From Moorena producens 3L (GTDB taxonomy: Bacteria; Cyanobacteriota; Cyanobacteriia; Cyanobacteriales; Coleofasciculaceae): a stretch of DNA of 64,000 nt. Positions 9,747-19,176 of the stretch are shown here, piece after piece. The DNA lies in NCBI RefSeq assembly GCF_000211815.1, contig NZ_GL890940.1, forward strand, positions 1 through 64,000. The letters run 5' to 3'. Every line of letters begins with the position of its first letter. Position 1 is the stretch's first letter. The notes under the pieces were generated by a model. That model ran no database searches and was not told where the DNA came from. It was given only the letters and a program-made list of their open reading frames with translations. The position numbers were made by a program, and so were the translations under genes.

Positions 9747-10667
9747 GTGACTATTTTGACAACAAACACAATTAATGCTCCTAGCTCCAAACAGAAACTG
9801 TGGCTAGCAGCCATCAAGCCCCCCATGTATAGCGTGGCAATTATCTATGTTTGGGTAGCAGCTGCTGTGGCATGGTTTGAGACCAATCACCTCAATTGGA
9901 CGATATTTTTGACCTTTGTCAGTGCTTCGATTCTGATTCTGGCTTGGGAGAATCTGAGTAACGATGTGTTTGACTCTGAGACTGGGATTGATAAAAACAA
10001 AGCTCACTCGATAGTGAACCTGACGGGAAACAAATCGTTAATTTTTTGGCTAGGGAACCTGTGTTTAGGACTGGCTATCCTTGGCATGCTACTGATCTGC
10101 TGGTGGCAGCAAGACTTAACATTGATGGCGTTAGTACTCCTATGCTGCAGCCTTGGCTATATGTACCAAGGACCTCCCTTCCGCCTGGGCTACCAAGGTC
10201 TAGGAGAGATTCTGGCCTTTTTGAGCTTTGGTCCGTTAGGCATGTCAGCTGCCTACTACAGTCAAACCCAGAGTTGGTCTGTGACTAACCTGGCGGCATC
10301 GATAATTGTGGGTCTTGGGACTATGTTAATTCTATTTTGCTCCCATTTTCACCAAGTAAAGGATGATATAGCAGCTGGGAAGCGATCGCCTATTGTTTGC
10401 CTTGGCACCAAACGAGGTGCTCAACTGTTGCCCTGGATTTGTGGTAGCCTATTCGCTGCTACTGGTGGGTTTGTGCTCATGGGGCTATTCCCCATATGGA
10501 CATTACTCACTTTGGTGGGATTGCCCTTTGCTATCAAGCTTTGCCGCCATGTTAACGCTCATTACAACCAACCGGAAAAGGTGAGTAATTGTAAGTTTAT
10601 TGCCGTAGCGCTACATTTTTGGAGTGGACTCTTGTTGGGTGTCGGTTTCGTAATTAACCTTAATTAA
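9747..10667 (+). CDS. menA: 1,4-dihydroxy-2-naphthoate phytyltransferase MenA
   Basis: 306-residue UbiA-family membrane prenyltransferase, usual length for cyanobacterial MenA. The first Asp-rich motif NDVFDSETGID (residues 72-82) and the second, QVKDDIAAGKRSP (about 203-215), bind prenyl diphosphate through Mg. Multiple hydrophobic helices cover residues 27-43, 53-68, 94-115, 121-137, 150-170, 182-200, 223-262 and 283-304. It attaches the phytyl chain to DHNA with loss of carboxylate in the thylakoid membrane. It starts a plus-strand run, with menG 17 bp downstream. Confidence 0.93.
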   Translation: MTILTTNTINAPSSKQKLWLAAIKPPMYSVAIIYVWVAAAVAWFETNHLNWTIFLTFVSASILILAWENLSNDVFDSETGIDKNKAHSIVNLTGNKSLIFWLGNLCLGLAILGMLLICWWQQDLTLMALVLLCCSLGYMYQGPPFRLGYQGLGEILAFLSFGPLGMSAAYYSQTQSWSVTNLAASIIVGLGTMLILFCSHFHQVKDDIAAGKRSPIVCLGTKRGAQLLPWICGSLFAATGGFVLMGLFPIWTLLTLVGLPFAIKLCRHVNAHYNQPEKVSNCKFIAVALHFWSGLLLGVGFVINLN

Positions 10668-10684
10668 CCTTCATTGAATGAATC

Positions 10685-11383
10685 ATGTCAGAGCAATCCC
10701 AGGAGATTCAGGGAATTTTTGATAACATCTCTTCTAACTATGACCAGCTTAATGACTGGATCAGTTGGGGTCAGCATCGCATTTGGAAGCTGATGACGGT
10801 TAAATGGGCTGAGCCTAAGCCAGGAGATACCTGTGTTGACCTTTGTTGTGGCAGTGGAGACCTGACTCGACTATTAGCGGAGAAAGTAGGCACTCAAGGA
10901 AAGGTGTATGGAGTAGATTTTGCGCCCCAGATGTTAGCGATCGCAAAACAAAAATCCTCTGAACCACACATTGAGTGGGTAGAGGCGGATGTTTTAGATT
11001 TACCATTTGCTGACAATACCTTTGACGGAGCAACTATGGGATATGGATTACGTAATGTCGTAGATATCCCCAAAAGCCTAAAGGAGATTTACCGTATTGT
11101 TAAACCAGGCGCTAAAGCAGCAATTCTTGACTTTCACTTACCCTCTCAGCCACTGTTTCGGCAGTTTGAACAGTGGTATATGGAAACGATTGTTGTTCCC
11201 CTAGCCCGTCAGCAAGGACTTGAGGAAGAGTATGCCTATATCTGGCCGAGTATACAGCGATTTCCCCGTGGTCCGGAGCAAGAATCTTTAGCAGAGCAAG
11301 TAGGCTTTCGTGCAACTCACTACCCGATTGTTGGCGGAACATTAGGAGTATTGGTATTGACTAAACCTAGAAGTGTTGAATAG
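10685..11383 (+). CDS. menG: Demethylphylloquinone/demethylmenaquinone C-methyltransferase (UbiE/MenG family)
   Basis: 232 residues. UbiE family signature: IFDNISSNYDQLNDWISWGQHRIWK at the N-terminus, SAM motif I VDLCCGSGD (51-59), MGYGLRNVVDIPKSLKEIYRIVKPGAKAAILDF (about 118-150) and the closing YPIVGGTLGVLVLTK. It adds the 2-methyl group to the naphthoquinone ring, the last step of phylloquinone synthesis. Only 17 bp separate it from menA, which argues for co-transcription. A heptamer array (GGGAATC) starts 6 bp after the stop. Confidence 0.93.
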   Translation: MSEQSQEIQGIFDNISSNYDQLNDWISWGQHRIWKLMTVKWAEPKPGDTCVDLCCGSGDLTRLLAEKVGTQGKVYGVDFAPQMLAIAKQKSSEPHIEWVEADVLDLPFADNTFDGATMGYGLRNVVDIPKSLKEIYRIVKPGAKAAILDFHLPSQPLFRQFEQWYMETIVVPLARQQGLEEEYAYIWPSIQRFPRGPEQESLAEQVGFRATHYPIVGGTLGVLVLTKPRSVE

Positions 11384-11870
11384 GAAATAGGGAATCGGGA
11401 ATCGGGAATCGGGAATCGGGAATCGGGAATCGGGATGTAAGCATTCAGCCGTCAGCGGTCAGCCGTCAGCGGTCAGCCGTCAGTGGTTAGCTCTCAACCG
11501 TTAGCGGTCAGCTTATTTTATTCAAAAGCACCATCTGCGTGGTACAGGCTTTGGCCTTGGCCGTTGGCCACGCTACGCGAATGGCCACGCTGTGCGAACG
11601 ACGCTGTGAATAACCCTGCAGGCTTCGATGCTGTGATATAGCGCTACGCGCAAGTCAGAAGTCAGAAGTAAGCTATGACTAAGTTTCGGAGTTTAGGAAT
11701 TGTCTTACATCTGAATGCGTAGTGCTATAACCCATAAGCTGATCACTGAAAGCTGAAAGCTGAAAGCTGAAAGCTGATAGCTGATAGCTGATAGCTGATA
11801 GCTGATAGCTGATAGCTTACATAGGGATGCAGCGCAATAGCAATTAAAAATAGCAATTAGCAATTCATCA
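11384..11870. repeat. Intergenic repeat cluster between menG and menC
   Basis: Contains a GGGAATC array (11390-11435), a GTCAGCG/CGTCAGC heptamer array (11447-11515) entered through GTAAGCATTCAGCC, a copy of the TATAGCGCTACGC element (11637-11729), and an AGCTGAA/AGCTGAT heptamer array (11744-11818). No gene is seen. The cluster may separate menC from the menA-menG transcript. Confidence 0.75.
11637..11729. repeat. TATAGCGCTACGC terminal-inverted-repeat element, copy 1
   Basis: Ends TATAGCGCTACGCGC and GCGTAGTGCTATA are imperfect inverted repeats. The core has AAGTCAGAAGTCAGAAGT and a conserved TTTCGGAGTTTAGGA segment. Copies at 14464-14569 (opposite orientation) and 47215-47468 (with another repeat nested inside) define the family. 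Confidence 0.65.
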
Positions 11871-12803
11871 ATGACGAACTATCAGTTCAAGTTTCACCCA
11901 TACCAGCGTCCCTTTAAGCATCCGTTGTCTACTAGTCATGGCAAATGGACAGTCAGAGAAGGTATCATTCTTAGCCTTAGTGATGAAATAGGGAACATTG
12001 GCTGGGGTGAAATTGCTCCTATCCCTTGGTTTGGTTCGGAAACTCTGGAACAAGCCTTTAATTTTTGCGAGCAATTACCTCAGGAGATTACTACAGAGGA
12101 GATTTTCGCCATTCCTGCTCAACTCCCCTGCTGTCAATTTGGGTTTGAATCGGCTTGGGAGCTAGTAATTGGCAAAGGACTTTCTACAAAGGACTTTGAA
12201 CAAAGTAAACAACACTACAGTTACTTGTTGCCGAGTAATCAAGCAGCCAAACAGTCCTGGAAAGCCCCCTGGAATCAGGGATACCGAACCTTTAAATGGA
12301 AAATTGGTATTGCTCCGATTGAGGATGAAATCAAGATAGTTAAGGAGTTGCTTGAAGCAATACCAGCTTCTGGCCAATTGCGTTTGGATGCCAATGGGGG
12401 ATTGACTCAACCAGAAGCTGAGCAGTGGCTGATAGTATGTGAAACTATGGGAGCCGTTGAGTTTATCGAACAGCCCCTACCTCCAGAGCAGTTCGATGTG
12501 ATGTTGGAGATGAGCCACAACTATTCCACTGCGATCGCATTGGATGAATCTGTGGCAACCCTTGACCAACTTGAACAGTGTTACCAGCGGGGATGGCGAG
12601 GAATTTTTGTGATTAAAGCTGCGATCGCAGGTTCTCGGAAACGACTACGGCAGTTTTGCCAAACCTATCCGATTGATACCGTGTTTTCATCCGCCTTGGA
12701 AACTACAATTGGTCAACAAGCGGTTCTCCAGTTAGCAGCAGAACTCTCTGACTTCAAGCGCGCTGTAGGTTTTGGTGTCAACCATTGGTTTAATCAAGGT
12801 TGA
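11871..12803 (+). CDS. menC: o-Succinylbenzoate synthase MenC
   Basis: 310-residue enolase-superfamily enzyme. The catalytic set is complete: KxK in FKWKIG (Lys142, Lys144), metal ligands Asp173 in LDANGG, Glu200 in FIEQP and Asp225 in ALDES, and Lys249 in VIKAAIAG. It dehydrates SHCHC to o-succinylbenzoate. Start ATG at 11871 gives the standard N-terminus (YQFKFHPYQRPFKHPLSTSHG). menE follows after 98 bp on the same strand. Confidence 0.93.
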   Translation: MTNYQFKFHPYQRPFKHPLSTSHGKWTVREGIILSLSDEIGNIGWGEIAPIPWFGSETLEQAFNFCEQLPQEITTEEIFAIPAQLPCCQFGFESAWELVIGKGLSTKDFEQSKQHYSYLLPSNQAAKQSWKAPWNQGYRTFKWKIGIAPIEDEIKIVKELLEAIPASGQLRLDANGGLTQPEAEQWLIVCETMGAVEFIEQPLPPEQFDVMLEMSHNYSTAIALDESVATLDQLEQCYQRGWRGIFVIKAAIAGSRKRLRQFCQTYPIDTVFSSALETTIGQQAVLQLAAELSDFKRAVGFGVNHWFNQG

Positions 12804-12901
12804 AAGCGATGGACGTTCGCGTAGCGTGACCTTTTGGCCAAGGTTAGATGGTTAAAGGTTGGAATGTTTAAGGTTATTGGGTGTTAAGGTGATTTGGTTA
12901 G

Positions 12902-14395
12902 ATGGTTGAAGCGTTAAAGAGTAAATGTGGGGAAGATTCATACGTACAACAGCCCCTAAGCTATGTCCAACACCGTTCTGGTGAACAATGGCTGATTGGC
13001 TATGATAGCCAGCAAGTTCAGCAAATTATTGAGCAATACTATCAGCAATTCTCCCAACTTTACCAGGAAAAAGCACCGAAAATCCTTTTAGTAGAGCAAA
13101 ATCCTCTTAAATTTATCGCCGCTTTCCTAGCTGCTGTTGCTAGTAATTGTCATATATTCTTAGGCAATCCCCACTGGGTAAAACCAGAATGGCAACAAGT
13201 CCTTAACCAAATCCATCCCGATATAATTATCGGAGAATTAGCCAGGATTATTGAGCCATCAATACTCAATAATCAATACTCAAGGCTCAATAATCAATAT
13301 TCAATCATCAATATTAACCCCTCAGCACTCATTATGATTCCCACAGGGGGGTCATCTGGCAAAATCCGCTTTGCCATTCACACTTGGGAAACCTTGATGG
13401 CATCAGTAGCAGGGTTTCATCAGTATTTTGGGAACAAGCCAGTGAATTCCTTTTGTGTGTTGCCTCTGTATCATGTCAGTGGTTTGATGCAGTTTATGCG
13501 ATCGCTAACCACCGGTGGACGTATGGTGATTTTGCCCTTTAAAGCCCTCAAAGCTGGCAAAGGACGAGATATTGATCCCAAAGAATTTTTTATCTCTCTG
13601 GTACCGACTCAACTAGCCAAGCTGATCAACCAAGATGCGGTTGACTGGTTATCCCGCTTTCGGACAGTGTTGTTAGGGGGTGCTCCGGCTTGGGAATCCC
13701 TATTAACACAAGCAAGACAAGATCGTATTCCTTTAGCTCTCACCTATGGCATGACCGAAACCGCTTCTGGTGTAGTGACCCTTAAACCTGAAGATTTCCT
13801 CAGTGGTAACAGTGCTAACAGTGCTAACAATAGTTGTGGTCAGGTGTTACCCCATGCCAAGGTGACAATTCGCAATGGTACTGGGGAAATCGTGGAGGCG
13901 CTCTCTACCGGTGTGATTACTATTGAGGCAAAGTCCTTATTCCATGGCTACTATAGCGCTAGTAAAAATATCGCCCTAGAGTCTGAGCTAAGTAAATTTC
14001 CCAACAGAGTCCAAACGCTACAATCCGACGATTTAGGATATTTCGATCAACAGGGTTACTTATATACTGTTGGGCGTCGCAGTAACAAAATTATTACCGG
14101 TGGTGAAAATGTGTTTCCCGCTGAGGTAGAACAGGTAATTCGTGGCACAGGGCTCGTCAGTGATGTTTGTGTGATTGGCTTACCCGATGACTATTGGGGT
14201 CAAGTAGTAACCGCTGTTTTTGTACCTAGTTCCGATCAGGTTTCTGTTGCGATGGTGCAACAGAACGTAGAGGGGAATTTGAGTAAATTCAAGTGTCCTA
14301 AGGATTGGGTGGCGGTAGAATCTTTACCGCGCAATGGTCAAGGGAAATTGAATTATGAACAGGTGAAAGTTATTGCGCGAGACTGTTTAAGTTAA
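12902..14395 (+). CDS. menE: o-Succinylbenzoate-CoA ligase MenE
   Basis: 497-residue ANL-superfamily adenylate-forming ligase. Visible motifs: P-loop IPTGGSSGKIRFA (about 141-153), LTYGMTETASG, SDDLGYFDQQGYLYTVGR with the hinge Asp, ITGGENVFPAEVE and the C-terminal PRNGQGKLNY with the catalytic Lys. It makes OSB-CoA for ring closure by MenB. A short low-complexity insertion of NNQYS/RLNNQYS residues near 120-135 derives from a CTCAATAATCAATA repeat within the gene. Directly downstream of menC and probably co-transcribed with it. Confidence 0.93.
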   Translation: MVEALKSKCGEDSYVQQPLSYVQHRSGEQWLIGYDSQQVQQIIEQYYQQFSQLYQEKAPKILLVEQNPLKFIAAFLAAVASNCHIFLGNPHWVKPEWQQVLNQIHPDIIIGELARIIEPSILNNQYSRLNNQYSIININPSALIMIPTGGSSGKIRFAIHTWETLMASVAGFHQYFGNKPVNSFCVLPLYHVSGLMQFMRSLTTGGRMVILPFKALKAGKGRDIDPKEFFISLVPTQLAKLINQDAVDWLSRFRTVLLGGAPAWESLLTQARQDRIPLALTYGMTETASGVVTLKPEDFLSGNSANSANNSCGQVLPHAKVTIRNGTGEIVEALSTGVITIEAKSLFHGYYSASKNIALESELSKFPNRVQTLQSDDLGYFDQQGYLYTVGRRSNKIITGGENVFPAEVEQVIRGTGLVSDVCVIGLPDDYWGQVVTAVFVPSSDQVSVAMVQQNVEGNLSKFKCPKDWVAVESLPRNGQGKLNYEQVKVIARDCLS

Positions 14396-14463
14396 TCTAA
14401 ATTGTTAAGCTGGGGATAAATGCGATTGGCCTACGGCCACGCTGCGCGAACGCTTCTTGATAG

Positions 14464-14569
14464 TATAGCACTACCCATTCAGATGTTTGACATTCATAAA
14501 CTCCAAAACTTAGTCATAGCTTACTTCTGACTTCTGACTTCTAACTTCTGACTTGCGTGTAGCGCTATA
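14464..14569. repeat. TATAGCGCTACGC terminal-inverted-repeat element, copy 2
   Basis: Opposite orientation to copy 1: starts TATAGCACTAC, contains CTCCAAAACTTAGTCATAGC and an ACTTCTG heptamer run, and ends GTGTAGCGCTATA. It lies between menE and dusA, 14 bp before the dusA start codon, so it sits in the dusA leader. Confidence 0.65.
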
Positions 14570-14582
14570 ACTGCCTCGACCC

Positions 14583-15605
14583 ATGACTCCCCTGAGTAGA
14601 GCTATTTCACCCGAATCACTTCCAACGGAATCCAAAATTATTAGTAGCGGTTATCCCTTAAGTATTGCGCCAATGATGGATCGCACTGACCGCCACTATC
14701 GCTATTTCATGCGCCAGATTACAGGACGGACCTTACTCTACACCGAAATGGTCACCAGTGCAGCAATTCTTCATGGCGATCGCGAACGCTTGCTAGGGTT
14801 TTCCCCACAGGAGAAACCCCTAGTCTTACAAGTTGGTGGTGACACTCCCAGTGACTTAGCTGAATGTGCCCGAATTGCTGAAGCTATGGACTATGACCAG
14901 ATTAATCTCAACGTTGGTTGTCCCAGTAGTCGGGTGCAAAATGGCAATTTTGGAGCTTGTTTGATGGCGCAGCCTGACCAGGTCGCACGCTGTGTAGAGG
15001 ATATGGTTAAAGTAGTGAACATACCCGTTACTGTCAAGCACCGTATCGGTATTGATGACCTTGACCGCTATGAAGACATGGCTAACTTTGTGCGCATTGT
15101 CTCAGAGGCCGGTTGTCAGCATTTTACTGTACATGCTCGCAAGGCTTGGCTACAGGGTTTGAGTCCAAAAGAGAATCGCAACGTCCCACCCTTACGTTAC
15201 AGTGACGTCCATCGTCTCAAGCAGGAGTTACCTGACTTATTCGTGGAAATTAATGGTGGATTCACTAGTCTTGAACAAGTGCGAGAACAACGGAAGTATG
15301 TCGATGGGGTAATGATTGGGCGTGCAGCTTACGACAATCCCTATCTGTTTGCCAAAGCTGATTGTGATATCTATAGCGATACAGTTATACCCCCAACTCG
15401 CCATCAGGTGGTCGAAGCCATGTTTTCCTATATTGATCACTGGGTAGGCAAAGGTATTAAGCTGAATAAAATTACCAGACATATGCTGCAATTATTTGCA
15501 GGGCAACCAGGTAGTAGAGCCTGGAAACGTCATCTAACTGAAAATTCATGCCTAGTTGGTGTTGGTTCTGATGTCGTTCGCGAAGCTTTAGCTAAAATTC
15601 CTTAG
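14583..15605 (+). CDS. dusA: tRNA-dihydrouridine synthase A
   Basis: 340 residues, TIM-barrel flavoprotein of the DusA branch. N-terminal SIAPMMDRTDRHYRYFMRQ, then EMVTSAAILHG, LQVGGDTPSDLAECA, INLNVGCPSSRVQNGNFGACLM with the catalytic Cys113, VKHRIGIDD, HARKAWLQGLSPKENR and GVMIGRAAYDNP. The WLQGLSPKENR segment is characteristic of DusA, which reduces U20/U20a in the D-loop of tRNAs using FMN and NADPH. Length is normal. No functional tie to the men genes is expected. Confidence 0.93.
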   Translation: MTPLSRAISPESLPTESKIISSGYPLSIAPMMDRTDRHYRYFMRQITGRTLLYTEMVTSAAILHGDRERLLGFSPQEKPLVLQVGGDTPSDLAECARIAEAMDYDQINLNVGCPSSRVQNGNFGACLMAQPDQVARCVEDMVKVVNIPVTVKHRIGIDDLDRYEDMANFVRIVSEAGCQHFTVHARKAWLQGLSPKENRNVPPLRYSDVHRLKQELPDLFVEINGGFTSLEQVREQRKYVDGVMIGRAAYDNPYLFAKADCDIYSDTVIPPTRHQVVEAMFSYIDHWVGKGIKLNKITRHMLQLFAGQPGSRAWKRHLTENSCLVGVGSDVVREALAKIP

Positions 15606-15841
15606 GGTAAGCATACAGCGGTCAGCGGTCAGCGATCAGCGGTCAGCTTTGTAGTAAGCATATGCTGACGGTTTTTTATTGCTATATACCCCGTTATATA
15701 TTATTAAGTATATTTGTACTATTATAAGATATAATAATCATAAACATAATAGTGGTAGTGGCGAATTTAGCGAAAAAATACTGCTCTAATCCAGATTTTA
15801 TGCTTCAAAAACCGCTCCCCATCATCCATCAATAATTAACC

Positions 15842-16798
15842 ATGAGATTTATCAGCCCCAAAACCGATTTTGCTTTTAAGAAAATCTTTGGTTCTTCTGA
15901 GAGTAAAGAAGTTCTGATCAGCTTTCTAGATGCTTTAATCTATCAAGGAGAATCTAGGATAAATAACTTAGAGATTATTGACCCATACAATGCTGGCTAT
16001 ACTACGGAGTTAAAGGATACCTACCTGGATGTCAAGGCGATTCTAAATGACGGCTCGACAGTAATTATTGAAATGCAAGTGTTAAATGTTCCAGCTTTTG
16101 ATAAACGAGTAATCTATAATCTCGCCAAAACCTATAGCACTCAATTAAAATATGGAGAAGGATATTCTAAACTGAAGCCGGTGATTGCTTTAACAATTAC
16201 AGACTTCACCATGTTTGAGCAAACCGACCGATACCTAACTCGATTTGTATTTAAAGAAGACCAAGATAACTTTATCTACCGAAACCAACACCTAAGCATG
16301 GTGTTTGTGGAATTGCCGAAATTTTCCCGGTCTTTAGAAGAGTTAGAAACGGCATCGGAGAAATGGATATATTTTATGAAAGAAGCCCCAAATTTAGAAG
16401 CAATTCCCGATACCTTATCAGAAATCCCGGAAATTGCTCAGGCGCTAACCATAGCTAATCAGGCGAATATGAGTAGAAAAGACTTGGAGGAATTACACAA
16501 ACGAGAAGTGTTTATGGAAGACCGTAAAGGTGAAATTCGTCAAGCTCTGGAAGAAGGGAAACAAGAAGGTCGGGAACAAGGCCGAGAAGAAGGTAAACAA
16601 GAAGGCCGGGAAGAAGCGAGATTATTAATGCAGGGATTGATATCCCGTCAACTAGAAGGCAAACTTGGTGCAATACCTTCAGAAATTCTAGATAAAATTC
16701 AACAATTATCTCTAGACCAATTAGAAGGTTTAGGAGTTGCTATGGCAGATTTTACCACCAGCGTAGATTTGTCGAATTGGTTGCGGGATAACCAATGA
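15842..16798 (+). CDS. Rpn family PD-(D/E)XK nuclease / putative transposase, copy 1
   Basis: 318 residues. The N-terminus FISPKTDFAFKKIFGS and the YLDVKAILNDGSTVIIEMQ core (Asp and ExQ catalytic signature) mark the Rpn (recombination-promoting nuclease) family, formerly PDDEXK transposases. A charged EGKQEGREQGREEG low-complexity stretch (about 235-260) precedes a DUF4351-like C-terminal domain. The gene is followed by a 66-bp hairpin (16811-16876) and then by a near-identical second copy, so the unit of gene plus hairpin has been duplicated in tandem. Confidence 0.88.
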   Translation: MRFISPKTDFAFKKIFGSSESKEVLISFLDALIYQGESRINNLEIIDPYNAGYTTELKDTYLDVKAILNDGSTVIIEMQVLNVPAFDKRVIYNLAKTYSTQLKYGEGYSKLKPVIALTITDFTMFEQTDRYLTRFVFKEDQDNFIYRNQHLSMVFVELPKFSRSLEELETASEKWIYFMKEAPNLEAIPDTLSEIPEIAQALTIANQANMSRKDLEELHKREVFMEDRKGEIRQALEEGKQEGREQGREEGKQEGREEARLLMQGLISRQLEGKLGAIPSEILDKIQQLSLDQLEGLGVAMADFTTSVDLSNWLRDNQ

Positions 16799-16810
16799 TA
16801 TAGCTATTAA

Positions 16811-16876
16811 GTAGGGTGGGCAAAATTATAGAATCTAGAATTATCAAAAGAACTAAACGGTTTTTGCCCACCCTAC
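16811..16876. repeat. GTAGGGTGGGCAAA hairpin element, copy 1
   Basis: Inverted repeats GTAGGGTGGGCAAAA and TTTTTGCCCACCCTAC enclose about 36 AT-rich bases. It sits 13 bp after the first rpn stop and could act as a terminator-like hairpin. The same family is at 17867-17932 and, as a sixfold tandem array, at 45467-45847. Confidence 0.75.
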
Positions 16877-16945
16877 AAGCCTATTAAGTAGTAGTGTTGT
16901 ACCAGTGAAATTCATTAATCAACAATCACCAATCAATAATTAACC

Positions 16946-17854
16946 ATGAGATTTATCAGCCCCAAAACCGACTTTGCTTTTAAGAAAATCTTTGGTTCCT
17001 CTGAAAGTAAAGAAGTCCTGATTAGCTTTCTAAATGCTCTGATATATCAAGGAGAATCTCGGATAAATAACTTAGAGATTATTGACCCATATAATGCTGG
17101 CCATACTACGGAGTTAAAGGATACATACCTGGATGTCAAGGCGATTCTAAATGACGGCTCGACGGTAATTATTGAAATGCAAGTGTTAAATGTTCCAGCT
17201 TTTGATAAACGAGTAATCTATAATCTCGCCAAAACCTATAGCACTCAATTAAAATATGGAGAAGGATATTCTAAACTTAAGCCGGTGATTGCTTTAACAA
17301 TTACAGACTTCACCATGTTTGAGCAAACCGACCGATACCTAACTCGATTTCTATTTCAAGAAGAGCAAGAGAAGTTTATCTACCGAAACCAACACCTAAG
17401 CATGGTGTTTGTGGAACTGCCGAAATTTTCCCGGTCTTTAGAAGAGTTAGAAACGGCATCGGAGAAATGGATATATTTTATGAAGGAAGCCCCAAATTTA
17501 GAAGCAATTCCCGATACCTTATCAGAAATCCCGGAAATTGCTCAGGCGCTAACCATAGCTAATCAAGCCAATATGAGTAGAAAAGACTTGGAAGAATTAC
17601 ACAAACGAGAAGTGTTTATGGAAGACCGCAAAGGTGAAATTCGTCAAGCTCTCGAACAAGGTCGGGAAGAAGGGAGATTATTAATGCAGGGATTGATATC
17701 CCGTCAACTAGAAGGCAAAATTGGTGCAATTCCCTCAGAAATTCTAGAGGAAATTCAACAATTATCTCTAGACCAATTAGAAGGTTTAGGAGTTGCTATG
17801 GCAGATTTTACCACCAGCGTCGATTTGTCGAATTGGTTGCGGGATAACCAATGA
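16946..17854 (+). CDS. Rpn family PD-(D/E)XK nuclease / putative transposase, copy 2
   Basis: 302 residues, almost identical to the gene at 15842 except for scattered substitutions (for example N for D at 30, H for Y at 53) and a deletion of 16 residues in the glutamate/glycine/arginine repeat (EQGREEG instead of the longer run). The core ExQ nuclease signature is intact. The upstream 50 bp (CAATAATTAACC before ATG) also match copy 1, fixing the duplication boundary at or above the leader. Confidence 0.88.
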   Translation: MRFISPKTDFAFKKIFGSSESKEVLISFLNALIYQGESRINNLEIIDPYNAGHTTELKDTYLDVKAILNDGSTVIIEMQVLNVPAFDKRVIYNLAKTYSTQLKYGEGYSKLKPVIALTITDFTMFEQTDRYLTRFLFQEEQEKFIYRNQHLSMVFVELPKFSRSLEELETASEKWIYFMKEAPNLEAIPDTLSEIPEIAQALTIANQANMSRKDLEELHKREVFMEDRKGEIRQALEQGREEGRLLMQGLISRQLEGKIGAIPSEILEEIQQLSLDQLEGLGVAMADFTTSVDLSNWLRDNQ

Positions 17855-17866
17855 TATAGCCATTAA

Positions 17867-17932
17867 GTAGGGTGGGCAAAATTATAGCTTCTAGAATTCT
17901 CAAAAGAACTAAACGGTTTTTGCCCACCCTAC
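17867..17932. repeat. GTAGGGTGGGCAAA hairpin element, copy 2
   Basis: Duplicate of the 66-bp hairpin at 16811, 13 bp after the second rpn stop. The duplication shows that gene and hairpin moved as one block. A TTCCCTA heptamer array follows and leads into the 3' end of the next minus-strand gene. Confidence 0.75.
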
Positions 17933-19176
17933 TATTCTATTCCTGTTCCCTATTCCCTGTTCCCTATTCCCTTTTTGATACCAGATTGATAATTCCATTT
18001 AAAATAAACGCAGCGATCGCACCAACTCCAACATGAAATAGCACAAACACGACACTGTAAGTCAAGCAAGGTGTAACACCAGTCTTGGGGCAATCTAAGG
18101 ATTGTTTCGGGTAGATAATAGACTCTAGCGGTTTACCAGCGGTTTGGGAAGAAATACCACTGACCGCTAAACCAGTACCCACCAGGGCAATCCAACGTTC
18201 TAATCTTTTCTCCCTTTCTGCCTGGTCAATGTCTACTCGGGCTCGGATCGCACTTAGGGCTTGTTCCAGTAGTGCAGCACCATTCCCAAAATAGCCCAAA
18301 TCTGATTGGATTTGTTCTTGAAAGAGGCGGCAATCATTGAAAAATGTTTGTAGAAAGCTCAGGTCATCTTGGGGGAGTTTGCCAGATATATCCCTCAGTT
18401 CTCGCTTATAGTTTTCAGCGTTAATAGTAATTGTTAGTCGATAATGGTCTAAATCTCGGAGTAAGCGAGAGTAGTCTAATGCCTTTTGGGAAACTGATTT
18501 GATATCTTCCTTGAATTTATTTAACTCTGCTTGACTCAAGCTTTGACTAGCTGGCCAGTGTTTAAAGGTTTCGTCAAAATACTGCTCAATGGTTTGATAC
18601 TCCTTTTTAATTACCTGATAAATCTGACGATTAAGCTCATAAGCACGGATGACTTTATTTCGATAACAAAATAAGTTAATAAAATTGGAATAGTAATCGA
18701 TAAACTTATCACTGGCTTCTGGTTCCCAAAAAATCCAAACCAGGATATGACAGTATTTTTCTGGTTGATTAGGAACTCCGTATTCAAAAATCGGACTGCC
18801 GAATAATTCCCCTTCTTGATTGAAGTTAGGACAGGGAATTTGAGCAGGAATGAAGGCTCGCAAACACTCGTCAGCCAGTTGTCTTAATTCCTGGCGATTT
18901 TGCAGTAACTTCCAGGGAATAAAGCGTTTTTGTTCTGTATACCAAACTGTTAAGACCAGAGTTTGACCAATGGAACTGCCGATTTGGTCAGGCATCAAGC
19001 AGCCTGCTGGGTTCAATTGTTCTAGAAAGCTGGAGGGGACTGGTTGGGTGCGTTGGGTCTGATTTTGCTCTAGTTCAGGACGGCGGAGGTTTAGGGCTAA
19101 GGCATAGGTATCTTGAATTCTGAGGGGAGTTGCAACTCCGCTAACATCCAGAGAAGTATTATCTAGGGTAACATTA

